In this document: in pieces, positions 1 to 12,682 of the stretch
Layout of the letters: each line of letters starts with the position of its first letter
How positions within the stretch are numbered: position 1 is the stretch's first letter
Source of the DNA: Epiperipatus broadwayi
Lineage: Eukaryota > Onychophora > Udeonychophora > Euonychophora > Peripatidae
Reading direction: 5' to 3'
DNA length: 64,000 nt
NCBI GenBank assembly: GCA_028023455.1
Contig: JAQFVV010006715.1
Coordinates: 317,501 to 381,500, forward strand
The notes under the pieces: generated by a model
What the model was told of the DNA's origin: nothing
The model's input: the letters and a program-made list of their open reading frames with translations, nothing else
Databases searched by the model: none
Program-made: the position numbers and the translations under genes

Positions 1-680
1 AATTGCATCTTTTTATTATATTAAAGAATTTCAAATTTCATTTGTCATTAAGAAAAGCTGTTATTTTGACTTAAAATTTTGCTAGTCTCTAGTTTATCAA
101 AATCATTCATACACCCATTCATCCATTTATTTGATTGTATATGTATATGCATATACACATTTTTCCATATATAGTGATACAGCAATATGGTTAGATAAAT
201 TTTAATTCATGACAACCTATATAGAGTTGGGATAATTTTTATCCATAGTAAAAGAGTAAATTCATCCCTGATGTGGATCAAAAGGCAAAATTATCCCTGT
301 GTTTGAATACCAAGGCATAATAGAATATGAAAATGGGTTGAGGTATGGGTAAACTAGCCTAAATTATATCAAGATTTAACGAGTAAACTAAGAGCTAGCC
401 CACTAGAGGTGGATATGATCATTGGTTAGTTACTTCATCACTTTCTTCACAGCACCTTACTCAAAGACCATAGGTCTGACAATGTTGAGATGTATTCCCC
501 CTCTTCTGGTAGAAAAGCCCACTTTGTTACAATATCACATTCCTATGATTTGAGAAAGAGGATGCTATGAGGAAGGTACTTGTAATTGTACTGAAATGTC
601 AGCTATTTAGCTATTTTACTACACAGCGTATCCTGAAAATAATAATATAAAATCATCATTTATCCATGAATATATATATA
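1..680. other. AT-rich spacer, no gene seen
   Basis: No convincing open reading frame or known element. It holds ordinary AT-rich unique-looking DNA and ends in a short TA run (671-682) that abuts the palindrome at 681. Confidence 0.5.
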
Positions 681-963
681 TATGTCAACAGATGGCGTTC
701 TACCAAAAACACCATCAAGCGTTTGTTTACATAAATGTCAGAGCATTCATTCACTATCTCTAACTTTAATTCCACTTTCAAATCATGATTTCAAGCTATT
801 TGCTATCGTCAGTGAAAGACAGGAACTTTCACTAATGATAGCAAATAGCTTGAAATCATGATCTGAAAGTGGAATTAAAGATAGAGATAGTGAATGCATG
901 CTCTGACGTTTATGTAAACAAATGCTTGACAATGTTTTTGGTAGAACGCCATCTGTTGACATA
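681..963. repeat. Near-perfect 138-bp-arm palindrome (foldback/MITE-like)
   Basis: Left arm 681-818 and right arm 826-963 are reverse complements with about 10 mismatches by eye, mostly transitions, around a 7-base loop (819-825). The outer ends read TATGTCAACAGATGGCG and its complement. The left side abuts a TA run. A short frame (783-980, minus) is a by-product of the palindrome. This could be a foldback MITE with very long inverted repeats or a snap-back duplication. A transcript would form one long hairpin. Confidence 0.85.
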
Positions 964-1055
964 AATACAAGCATTAGCAAGTTTTTAACTTGTTTTTTTG
1001 TTTTTCATATATATATCATAGAGCTAAAATAGAATGTTAAAAGGTGATCAGACAG

Positions 1056-1105
<50 letters not shown>

Positions 1106-1968
1106 AAGCATGTATGTTTTTTTTTTTTAAATAATAATAATACTTGACTGAAAAGTAAATACTATAATTGTTTTAAAGTTTATTTGATGTGCATGTATGT
1201 GCATATAAGTCAGATATAAAAGCATCTTACAGGGATCAAATAAACAAACAAAGATATAAATAAAACATAACATTTATTAAAATAATTTTTAAGAGAAAAA
1301 TTTAAACCATGTTTAAGATTTAAAATGAAGCAAACGAGCTTGAAATACATATAATTATTTAGTTTTTGAAAATTAATTTAATTAGCATTGTTATTTGCAA
1401 TCATGGCTTCAGGAGTAGACCACACTTCAATTTAAGGAAATATGGATTAAAATGCTAGCCTCCTGTAAATAGAAATCCTAGTTTCTTATTTTAAACCTAT
1501 TTAAACCTATTTGATATTGTTCAAACATGTTTCAAAATAACATATGTCACCAGCTAGAAAAAATGTGACTATTGCATTATTATAACATATTTTTTGAAAC
1601 ACACCTCTTTTTAAAACATTTTGTAGATACACATTTTATGTGCATTATATCATGATTTTCTACATAAGAATTAAAACAGAGAAAAAAGTTTTTCTCTTCT
1701 TTCTTTCCTTAATTATATTTCAAAACATAGAAATAAGAAAGAATTCATTGTTGACTTTTAATTATAACTCAATATCTTTACTTATTTTTATTAACTCAAA
1801 AATTTTATTATTATTTTCAAATACACCATTAGGTTTACTATAACAATAGAGAAGTTGTTGAATTACACATCCATTTGAAAGATGGAGTAAACATGATTTA
1901 AAATGCTATAATTTTTTCTAAACTCTGCAATTCAAAATTATTTTGTGTATCAAAAGCATTTTTTTTTT
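964..1968. other. AT-rich spacer with (TA)n at about 1057-1097
   Basis: No gene recognised. A (TA)n tract of about 40 bases lies near 1057-1097. The short frame at 1640-1843 has low-complexity Leu/Ile/Phe composition expected from AT-rich DNA, with no recognisable domain. Confidence 0.5.
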
Positions 1969-2244
1969 CAGTCGGATCTTAGTTCGATCTGAGCTTCAGG
2001 AAATGTCACCTGTAGCCTAATTCAAACCCTGTCACTAACATTTAATATTACCGACTATAATGGGGCTTTATGCTATTCAATACACACTAGTTTTGCTTAA
2101 AACAGATTATTATTTAAACATTTATTAAAGTCAATTATTTTATGTTTAAACCTGTTTCTATTATTAATAATCTCATGATAAAGTATATTCATGAAAATAC
2201 ATATATTGTAATTGCATGGATTGTATGTATATATTTATGAATAG

Positions 2245-2250
<6 letters not shown>

Positions 2251-2300
<50 letters not shown>

Positions 2301-2511
2301 TTAAAGAGGTTTATTTAAACTTCATTGTAACAATATTTCATACTCTGTAGTCAAGTTGCAATCTTCAAGTGTCCATATATATTCAATGCACCATTAATAA
2401 GAATGGATTTCCATTCTTGCTATTAAAAAGGTGAGAAAGTTGCCTTGTCAGCAGAGAGAAATATTGATTACTATATTTACTGTGAATGTTTAGGTGGTGA
2501 CTGATTGGAAG

Positions 2512-2548
<37 letters not shown>
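2251..2548 (+). repeat. Repeat D copy 1 between (TA)n/(TG)n and (TA)n
   Basis: A mixed (TA)n(TG)n tract (about 2251-2300) is followed by a roughly 215-bp segment (to about 2513) that resembles 49210-49432, including 'gtttatttaaactt', 'caagttgcaatct' and a closing 'gttaatatata'. Both copies run straight into (TA)n (2514-2548 and 49435-49520). Function and class are unknown. Confidence 0.6.
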
Positions 2549-2551
<3 letters not shown>

Positions 2552-4006
2552 ACCATTTATTTATGAATATGGTACAAATTACTATTTAATATTAGGTATC
2601 ATTTAAATAAAAAAGAGAGAACCTGATCTTTAATTTTTTTTTGTAATATGATGTTCTTTTAAGAAAACGTACAGTGAAAGTTTAATTTTTCTTTTTTTTA
2701 ATATAAGTTAACTAAAATAAATTCAATGTTGGAAAGTTCATACTGAATAATTTATTCAAATAGTGAAAGAAAATTCCAAAGGTAAAAGATTGCTATCAGA
2801 AAGTTCGACTTTCTGATAGTAATTAAAAATCGCAGAAATTCTTAATGAGAAAACAGACTTTGTAAGAAAAAAAAGAAGAATAATGTAGAAGTTTATAAAA
2901 TAGAACAAAAGGTAAAAAAGGAATATGTGCAGAACTTCTAAAAAGAATCTGGGAATATAAAAGTAGCGACAGATTTGAAAAGTGTCTTTTGTGTTGTTGT
3001 TCCAGAGAGTGTTGAGCAATTTGAAGTGTCTCTTATTTTTTTTATATAAAAAAAAAAAATTATAAAATGTGTCCACTTAAATACGAACTGAAACCACTCT
3101 CCATGAGTGAGTAGAACTCTATCGTTTGCTGACACTTTCTCTCGAGAATAGTCACCTAGATCGTCATCTGATTCTACCTAAATTTGATCGGAGATTTGGA
3201 AGGAGTAAAGCTAAAAAAAACAACTGGACTACCAACTGACTGAATTGGACATTGGAGGATCAATGACATATTTAAATATCAACTTACTGGTAAGTTAATG
3301 GCCATAACTTTTACACAAAGCTTTATGAATAGAGATTTGAATGAAATGTTATCCCATAATTTTTTGTATCAAAATTTGTGAACTGAGAAGTGAAGGAAAC
3401 TGTTACCATGGAAAAATAAGACACCAAATAATTATTACTTCAATATTTAAATCAAATTATTAAATTCATATGCACAATACTTTCCAATATTATAATTTTG
3501 TCTTAATCATAAATGTTAAATGTTTGACGGGATAGAATAAATCTTTGTTATTAGCTTAACTTTCATTGTGCATGTATAAAATTAATGCTATTATATTTAA
3601 GTTTTATATTTAGTTATTAAAATTCAAATTACTATACAAATTACCTTTGCTAAATAGATTTATTTTTCTTAATTAAGTCAAAGGGGAATATTTTCTACTT
3701 AACGGGAATTTTAACACAGATCGTATAATTATTACTTTATGAGTTACAATATGTTTGACGCAGACTCAGTGGGTCTAACAACTCTGGTGCCCTCATGTAG
3801 AAATTAAAAGCTGATTCAGCTCACAATTGTACTTGGTAATAATTCTAGGCCGAACTGATCAGAAAAGATAGTTATGTATTTAGAATAATAATAAAACATT
3901 CTTCTTTTTTTTTTAAATAAAATAAATGAACATTTATTTTTCTTTTGCATAACTTGATCAACTCGCGCATTTATAATGTGTATAGAGGCCTAGAAATACA
4001 GAAAAT
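2549..4006 (+). mobile_element. Solo LTR, family A
   Basis: This 1.46-kb block is collinear with 34688-36106 and 38280-39763, which flank a gag-bearing interior, so it is read as a solo LTR left by recombination between LTRs. It begins TGTACCAT and has an inverted match ATGGTACA about 12 bases on, forming a terminal stem-loop. An internal hairpin at 2793-2819 has perfect 12-base arms (CTATCAGAAAGT) around TCG. Both flanks are (TA)n (2514-2548 and about 4012-4026). The exact 3' end is uncertain by a few bases. Short minus-strand frames at 2756-3135 recur in the other copies but have no recognisable domain. Confidence 0.75.
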
Positions 4007-6279
4007 GTTACTATATATATATATATTCGTTATAATGTTTCATTATATCGGAATGTTTTATTTTTACTTTTACCATTTTGTTCAAATTTATGTGATTTGA
4101 AGCTACATTCTTTCAATATGCTTTCAGATTTTCCTTTCCCAAAAACAATAAAGAATTTTTTTTAATTAGTTAAAATGATAAATTAAAATGTAAGGACGAT
4201 TCTTAATTAAAATCATTTATTCAGGTTTTACAAATTCATTTTCTAAATAGAAAATGAATTCAACGTTAATGGTTTTGCAAGTCTTATCAAAGAAATGGAT
4301 CAGAAATCAATTAAAGAAAATTTTAACTTGTAATAATTTAAAAGCTTTAGCCTGAAGGCATCAGAGTCAGAATGGGTGGGAAACCACAAAAAAGTATAAA
4401 TAGCTCAGAAAAGTTTATAGCTAAAAAAGACTTTACTTTTTATAAGAGTTTCTATATGAAGCTATGCCACTTTTAATTATGATTTTGATAGTCTTTTCAT
4501 CATTGTGCATGGCTAACTTTGGGGATCTGATTGCTGGACCCTGACGTTTTCAGAAAATTTTCAACATGTAACTGCTAATTAGAACTTTTTAGACCAGTTG
4601 CAAGCTGCCAAAATATTAAGGAAACAAATCCACAAAATGCAATTCACATGTATGAAATGCATGTCTACGTTAACATCTCAACCAACCCAGACTCTGTCAT
4701 ATAAATTAATGAACAAGCCATGGGAGGACTGGTAATATCTCTCTTTCAAGAACCACAACTTGCTGGTCTGTTTATGAACTCTACATTAAATCACATTTTA
4801 AGTTATCTACTGTTAGAATTTCTCCTCACTTTATAATGTCTTAATTTCTATAGTAATAATCTATTCTTATCTCTAGTCTTAAAATTAATATTTTGTTAAC
4901 TTTTTTTTTTTACTATGGCAGTTCATTTTAAGTAACTTTATTTATATATTTATTTGAATGACTATTAATGTCATTTATTTTTGATAATATGCCAATAATA
5001 CTTTCAACTCGATAATAATTTCTTTCGCTAAACTTACCTTATGAAAATAATATTGTATTAAATTTTATAGTTTAATTATTGCCCATTAGAACTAAATTAA
5101 TATGGTTCTATTATCGAGTTGAAGGATTTATTAATGTTTGATATTTTACCAATGGCTGATAACGATTATTAGCCCATTTTATAACATATGCTCCCTGCTA
5201 TTTTATTTTCGTTCACAAATTTATTTTTTCATATTGATAATATTTATAAATGTTTTACTAAAGGTTGATAAAAGAAATAAAATAAATATATTCTAATTTA
5301 AAATTTGTATTTTATATTAATATTCAGGGAGGTCATGATATTTAGGGTATGATTATTATAAATATATAATTGCATTTAAGCACTTTTGTTCCAAGTAAAT
5401 TTGATTGTAATATGTGAAGCATTTCTTATGTAATTTGGGCTTTCTTAATTAAATATGATGATCATTAAATCATCACCATTCTAAACATTGCTAACACAAG
5501 CCATTTCTTACTGCTTAGGTTTGTCACATCGGTGATATTATTATTATTTTAAACATATAGGAAGAAATCACTTCCTTCCTCACTCGTTACTATATTGGAA
5601 CATCAAAAGGTTCACATCTGTGTCCCAACTTGTCTTTCTCTGTGTTCCCTGGATCATTTACGGGGCAGAAAAGACTTGTTGAATACAATCCCCCTTTTAT
5701 TTCTCAAATCACTAACAAACCATTATATTTCCTGTTTGTTTTTACTGCTTGTAATGCGTTAGTACCATTGTACTTCTCATTACCAATAAAGCCCTGCTTT
5801 TCTGCTCATAAATGGTAATGAATTAATTTCATTAAAATCAAACAAGTTTATATTCATCTATAATTTTAAATAAGTTCTTTGTTAAGTATTGATATTATTC
5901 CCTAAGTATTTATCATGGTCTTCATGAGTTGATTTATTGACATGTGAAAATGATTCTCACATCTTTCTTTTATAAAATTAGAATCATAGTTTCTTTCTAA
6001 ATAAAATACTTTTATTTACCTTTGTCTAATTGTCAGGGCATAGACATATATCTTTCTATAAGACATGTGTATTAATTATTGGCATATGAACATGACTGCC
6101 ACGACTTATTGTAAATTGTAATTCACGCTCTAAAGACTAGAGATTAGATGTAATGCTTATCATAAATGTTTAAACAAATATTTACTTTTATTAAATATTT
6201 TATATAACATACTTGGTTTGACTTTCTCCATTATTTATTAATTATTTTTAAATATTAATGCTCACTGTATGTATTGGAA

Positions 6280-6332
<53 letters not shown>

Positions 6333-6605
6333 TTTACTTAGAAATATCCATAATCATTTTATTATGTATTAGCTAGAATCAGATCAGGGGGCTCAGAAAT
6401 CGTCACATCCATTGAGCTAGTTTCTTGCCACATAGTCATGTGCCATCAATATGTATTGTTCATTACATTTGATCTGATATCATGAATTGGGTTCAAATTC
6501 AGTTTGGTCTTTGATATAATTCTTTAGTTAAATGGGTTTGAAGTTGAACTTTGAGTTTAGGTCATGTTGGGTGGATAATATATTTGACCGGTAAAGTGGT
6601 TATAT

Positions 6606-6731
6606 TTTTGGTTGTCCAATTGTTGGGGCTTCGATTTATTATATCACACACCCTGTAGAGAATGCATGTGTTTTGGCTGCCCAATTATTGGGGCTTTGAT
6701 TAGTTAAATCCCACACCCTGTAGACTGTTAT
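6606..6731 (+). repeat. Two-unit tandem repeat, about 65-bp period
   Basis: Two adjacent units (starting 6606 and 6671) share 'ttttgg', 'ggggctt' and 'cacaccctgtaga' with several substitutions. It sits just beyond the end of the part of repeat B that is shared with copy 2. Confidence 0.65.
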
Positions 6732-7001
6732 ATGTTTAAAAAAGTTATGTGATTTATAATGCTTAACTGGAATGGTTTTAATGTATTAGAATGTCATATT
6801 TTAGTATCTTATATTTAAATGACTCCAAAATTACCTAAATGTTGGTTCATTAATAAATTTTGTTAGTTAAATACTGTAACCTAGATGAGAAAAACAGTAT
6901 TGTTAGTCAAAATAATTATTTAAAAAAAATAATGAGATGGTTAATATATATATATATATATATGTGTGTCTCATACTATATCCGTGTGTATATATATATT
7001 C
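6732..7001. other. Spacer ending in interrupted (TA)n target tract
   Basis: No gene. TA runs at about 6943-6963 and 6989-7000 lead directly into the left LTR of the giant-LTR element, so this is the left flank of the insertion. Confidence 0.55.
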
Positions 7002-7089
7002 TGACCTTGCGATTCTGCATCATCACTTCCAGATAGTATAAAATATAAAAATAAACGGATTCTATTGCAGTTAATAATTAATATTGAAA

Positions 7090-7589
7090 NNNNNNNNNNN
7101 NNNNNNNNNNNNNNNNNNNNNNNNNNNNNNNNNNNNNNNNNNNNNNNNNNNNNNNNNNNNNNNNNNNNNNNNNNNNNNNNNNNNNNNNNNNNNNNNNNNN
7201 NNNNNNNNNNNNNNNNNNNNNNNNNNNNNNNNNNNNNNNNNNNNNNNNNNNNNNNNNNNNNNNNNNNNNNNNNNNNNNNNNNNNNNNNNNNNNNNNNNNN
7301 NNNNNNNNNNNNNNNNNNNNNNNNNNNNNNNNNNNNNNNNNNNNNNNNNNNNNNNNNNNNNNNNNNNNNNNNNNNNNNNNNNNNNNNNNNNNNNNNNNNN
7401 NNNNNNNNNNNNNNNNNNNNNNNNNNNNNNNNNNNNNNNNNNNNNNNNNNNNNNNNNNNNNNNNNNNNNNNNNNNNNNNNNNNNNNNNNNNNNNNNNNNN
7501 NNNNNNNNNNNNNNNNNNNNNNNNNNNNNNNNNNNNNNNNNNNNNNNNNNNNNNNNNNNNNNNNNNNNNNNNNNNNNNNNNNNNNNNNN
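7090..7589. other. Assembly gap, exactly 500 N
   Basis: A run of exactly 500 N looks like a fixed-size scaffold join, not a measured gap. In the right LTR the equivalent position (after about 19103) is continuous with only a few bases between the two flanks, so the true missing length here may be close to zero or unknown. Reading frames that span it are artefacts. Confidence 0.95.
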
Positions 7590-8458
7590 ACTAAATAACT
7601 AAAATATTCAGTATTGAAATCAAAATGTTTCTAACTCAAATTTAAAAGATGAATAAGGTTCAGTTTATAAATAAAATTAAATAAATATTTAATATTTTCA
7701 TGAGACTTGAAGTGAAAATACAGGTGACAAGATAGATTACATTGAGCCAATATCCTACAGGATACTACCTCAATGGCATAAGAACACTATCCCCCCTTAT
7801 TACGATTTCAAATAACAAACTCATAGTATTCTTACGACTTTAATAACTTCTACTCACTAAGACTAAACTATTAATTAAATTTTAATCTTCTATTTAATAA
7901 TAATCTAGCTCAATAAAATAATCTCAGGTTCTTATAATTTATTCTAAGTTAATTTTAAAATACGGTAGTAAAATATGAGAAGGGATTTTATGTCATAATC
8001 TACTACACTTAAACTAATAATAATAAATACCAATAATAATATTCTTCATGTAATGATATAATAAATACGTGGTAGCATTTTAATAATCTGACAAACAAAA
8101 TATGTATGGCAACTGTTAGCATATAATTTAACATAATATTGTGATAACTGATTTATGACCAATAAATAATGTAAGATTATGATTATTTAATTATAATGAA
8201 TACCAATAAAATATTTAAAATTCTTAAAATAATTCTTTATTTATCTTTTGTGCAAAACTGTATATTTGTTTCAGTTATTATGCATATATCGTGTTTTGAT
8301 GCAGTGATGTGGAGAAATAAATAACTCTGACACAAAATTTTTTAAACAACAAAATTTAACAAAGTTTATTACTAACAATCAATAAACAAACAATTTATTT
8401 ACATTATTTGCAGTGGATATCCTTAACCCTTTTTATTTTACAGTTTGATCTACCTGGT

Positions 8459-8579
<121 letters not shown>

Positions 8580-11500
8580 TTTTATTTAGATTTAGAACAA
8601 AAAAAAAAAATGTTATTATTTGGTTTCTCATCATGTTTAACTTATTACAAGTATATTTATCTCCTTTATTAACAATAGCATTTTATCTCTAATATTATTA
8701 AACTATCCTATTTTAAAAAATTCATATTTAGAAAAACATTTTATAGAAAACAAAATTTTAGAATGAGTATGGATTTCTCAACATATTAAAAATTCATCTT
8801 GCAAAGTCAAAGATATTATACAAAATATTATCCAAAATTTAGTACTAGATTTTAGTATTTATCACACAATGTTTATTAATCATAATATATTCTTCTTTAA
8901 ACCCTACTTTAGTATGATATAAGTTTAATCATTAATAGATTTCTGTTAATTAATAAACAAAATTATACTATGCATATTGTTTACATAATCTACTTTGTAC
9001 TATTGTATTTTTAAAATAAAAATATGCAATACTTATTTTCTCTTTAAAAAAAATACTAAAGCATTTAAATTATTATCACTTTAAAGAAAATATTTTTGTT
9101 CAGATACCTTAGTTAAAAAAAAAATTATATTTCATTTCCGAAATAAAACTTAAAATATATTCTATGATTCTTTTCTTTCCCAGGATACTTTGGATCTTCA
9201 ATTCTAAGTTATAATACTCTGCTCCTTATAAGCAACTAAACTAAAATTATACAAAAATGATAGCACAACCTTAGTTCTATATTATTTATTATTTCTTTTG
9301 AAATATCTTACTAAACGATGCAGTTACATGAAATAAAAATAGCGAAAAACAGATGCATAGGATTAAGGGAGAAAACTAGAGTATTATACTTAACATATCT
9401 CGAAATCATGGCACAGTGCGAAGAGGTAGGACATTTATCTGCCTAATATCCTCTAGTACAGAGGCGATGTTAAAGCTATTTCTTCAGCTTTATTAAAACA
9501 TCAAATATTTAAAGCAATATAAACACTGTCCAATAAAATATGTATCAGTCATAGGGCTATGTTAACTATGCTGATATTCACACAAAACTAAATATTATTC
9601 CATTCCTTATAACATCCTATATTTTAAAATACATCATCTTGTTTTCCTGTTCACTATAGTACTTCCAAGCCACTATCTCAATATTATTTCTTAAGATTTT
9701 TCTACGTCTTACATCGATAAAATAACTATCTGCATTTACAAAAACAATAAATAAAATTCATTAATAGTTAACAATCTTACTATCCCATAAGAAAAGTCTG
9801 CTTACTTCATTGCTCTGTATGTTTAATCATATACGATTTACTTAGACAATATTTGAATATCCCATATCATAAAAAAAAAACTTTAAAAGAATCACATGAT
9901 TATTTATTATGTTGGATTATATCACTAATAAAAATCAAAAAAAATTGTCGTATGCATGTTTTCAAATCAATCCTATCTCATAATGTTTTTTAAAAAATGT
10001 TGTATAAAAAATGCGTTACATATAATTAAAAAAAAAAAAAAACTTTTACACTTCATTCTTCCAATTTGTTGATGATCTAAAGAAAACAAAATATACATTA
10101 TAAAATTATTAATAGTTATTATTATTACCAATAACCTTTATCTATTCATCGTGTTCAGTAGGCTTTCTTTGTCCACTTGAGCATTGCAGATATAAAATTC
10201 ACTCATACACTTTATATTAAAATATTTTTTAGCTAAATTATTAAATTGTTATATTATAAGATTTTAATATTAACAAATTAATGTTTTTATGTTTTTCCTA
10301 ATCTTATATAAAATTTTAGATTTAAATTAGGTCAACAAAATAAAAAGAATCAAAACTATAGTTACATATTTTCTTGATGCTAGTTCTGATAAGTTCAAAA
10401 TGCTTATTAATTTCTCTAGAGTTTTTTTTTAAAAATGTTCTCCAAGCGCGTCAAAGTTTAAATAAAAATAATTATTAACCCATTTAGTAACATTTTAGAA
10501 AATAATCCTTGTTTTCATTTTTAGGACGATCATATTAATTAATCCCTTGAAGCTTCTTAATCTTCTCTACCAATATTCTCTGCGTATTCCGATGCATCAA
10601 TCCATTTAATTTAACTTCTAAAAAATATTCGATAAACTTTTAAGTATTATTGGTATTTCCATGGATCCATTTTTTTTCATTCATCTATATGTTCACTTTT
10701 ATCTCTGTTTCTTTCCTGATACATTAAAACTTTCACTTGGTATTTTTATACATCTCTTTTAAAATAAAAACTTAAAATACTTTTGAACAAATTTTTTTCC
10801 AAGTACATTTTTAATAATTCGAAGAACGTATATTTTAATACAAAACGCTTCTGTAACATATTTTCCCTGGCTCTTTCTTTAATTTTGCACTCGAAAATAT
10901 TTTTTTTTTAAATGTTACCTTTAGAAAGGATATAACATTTTATTCCTTTGAATATACTATATAAAATAATTAATCCAATATATAATTATCGTGTTACCAT
11001 TTAAAAAATAAATCTTGAATAAACTCATAAATCATACGTTTCAATACATTTTTAGACTCCTATAATGTAATGTCCGAGCTGTGGTTTTATTTTCTTTGTA
11101 CCAAAACAGTTCTTCGTTTATGCATAAATAAAGCTGTATCAATAAATATTCAAATATTTTTACTGTATTACAATTTCTATCCATTTTATTTTGTAGTATA
11201 TCCATTTTTATTGCGCAACTTAGGTTAAACTTTTAGATAAAATATGACTGGTAAGTACTTTAAAATTAGAACATCATATTAAAACAAAATTATTAAATAT
11301 GTTTAGTTTATACTTTCTCTTGCAAAAATATTCTTTAAAATTATCAATTAGTTTTTTTTTTCAGATAAAGTTATAAAAAAGTACTAAAAAAAATTGACTA
11401 AAATAAAAGATTTTAAAATTACTATCTTTTGATAGTTATAATTTTACCTCTCTCCGGTTTCAATACATTTTTTATTTTCCCCTCTAACTTAGTTACAATG

Positions 11501-12473
11501 ATATTTATCGTCTGCAAAAATACTTATTTCTTATTGGTCAATTCTTTCCCGCTTGAAAACAAATTTACAGATTTTCAATTTATAGCAGAATTATATTCGA
11601 AAACAAAAAAAAATGATGACATAATGAATCCAAAATATTACCTAAACGTATTAATTTTAAATAAATTGTTATTTTATTAAAACTATTTAAAACATTTAAA
11701 ATAACATTTAATAACTTATTCCATTTATAATATTCAATTTATCTATTTTTATTAAAATAAAATATTTAATTTTTATTATATCTGCATTTGTCTTTATTAC
11801 ACTACTTAAACATTACATATAATAGTTAACTTAATGTTTAATACTATTTACTTTTATGATAGGCAATAATTCTATCCAATTCTATCATATAACTTTTAAA
11901 ATATTTTAAACTTTGTAATTATTTCAAACAAGCGTGTGTGTAATAGTATACATTAAAAAATCATGTGATTACAACTTTGACAGACATTTTTCTATCTATT
12001 TCTCTGTCTAGATTAATAAAATTGATACACTTATTATATAATATAATTATAAAAAAATTTGGAAGAACAATTTAGAAAATATAGAATTAGATATAATTTT
12101 CACCATCACAAAGTTTATTTTAAAAACATACTATATCAATTTTGACTATGATTACAATTCTAAATATAGCATTTATTAAATCATATGTTTTACACTATTA
12201 AATTCGGATTTTTAAATATACTTTTAATTATTTATAGCTGTGTTATTTAATATGGCCAGCTTTTACAACCATATGAAACAATATTTATAGCTTCATATAA
12301 CTATTTTTAAATGATTTTATATACTACATATTCACTTTAGCTTCAAATTGTACTTTAAAGATATAATTGACTTAACATAATTAATGTATTAAAAAAAAAC
12401 ATATTCTAAATTTAAAATTTTTCAGTAATTGACTGTTATAAACTATTACTGGCCTATAGAAAAGGGCACATAA

Positions 12474-12484
12474 CCTCCTTCTTC
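12474..12484 (-). promoter_or_regulatory. Polypurine tract (plus-strand primer) candidate
   Basis: On the minus strand this reads GAAGAAGGAGG, three bases upstream of the 3' LTR start TGTGCCC. Position and composition fit a polypurine tract for plus-strand DNA priming. Confidence 0.75.
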
Positions 12485-12682
12485 GAACAAAAAATTTTAA
12501 ATTAAACATCTATCTTAATATTTACTCTATCCATTGATACTTAATATCTTTGTCACTTGCTATAACCAAATTCTATCTTATACTACTGAAATACAAAAAA
12601 TATATACTGTTTTTAATACAAACCTATAAAATATTTGGACATTACACTCAAAATCTCAACTAGTAATACTAAAAAAAATTTT
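12485..12682 (-). other. 3' untranslated part of the gypsy interior
   Basis: About 200 bases between the integrase stop (12683) and the polypurine tract. No further env-like frame is seen, so the element appears to have only gag and pol. Confidence 0.6.

Larger units (their letters stand above)
1969..6640 (+). repeat. Dispersed repeat B, copy 1 (interrupted)
   Basis: Segments 1969-2183 and 4027-6640 match 26053-28851 in order and orientation, with substitutions throughout. Shared landmarks include GTCGGATC near the start, the stretch around the paired 'aactcgataata' region (about 5005 and 27270), and 'ttgggtggataatatatttgacc' split over the end (about 6570 and 28825). The interval 2184-4026 is absent from copy 2; it contains repeat D, a (TA)n tract and a solo LTR. 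No coding capacity is recognised; the frame at 5630-5818 is not conserved in copy 2. The class of B is unknown. Confidence 0.75.

Noticed and set aside
783-980. 65-codon minus-strand frame
   Set aside because: Lies inside the palindrome and has no known domain; explained by the inverted repeat.
2756-3135. Overlapping minus frames repeated at 34981 and 38578
   Set aside because: Recur only because the LTR recurs; composition is Phe/Leu/Tyr-rich AT noise and the frame is not kept between copies.
6480-6500. tRNA-like B-box (GGGTTCAAATTC; GGGTTCGAATTC at 28747) suggesting a SINE
   Set aside because: No convincing A-box at the right distance and no tRNA fold; it is part of repeat B.
7065-7602. 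Two frames of 172-177 codons
   Set aside because: They consist almost entirely of the 500-N gap.
12485-12682. Search for an env-like third gene after pol
   Set aside because: Only about 200 bases lie between integrase and the polypurine tract, with no frame.
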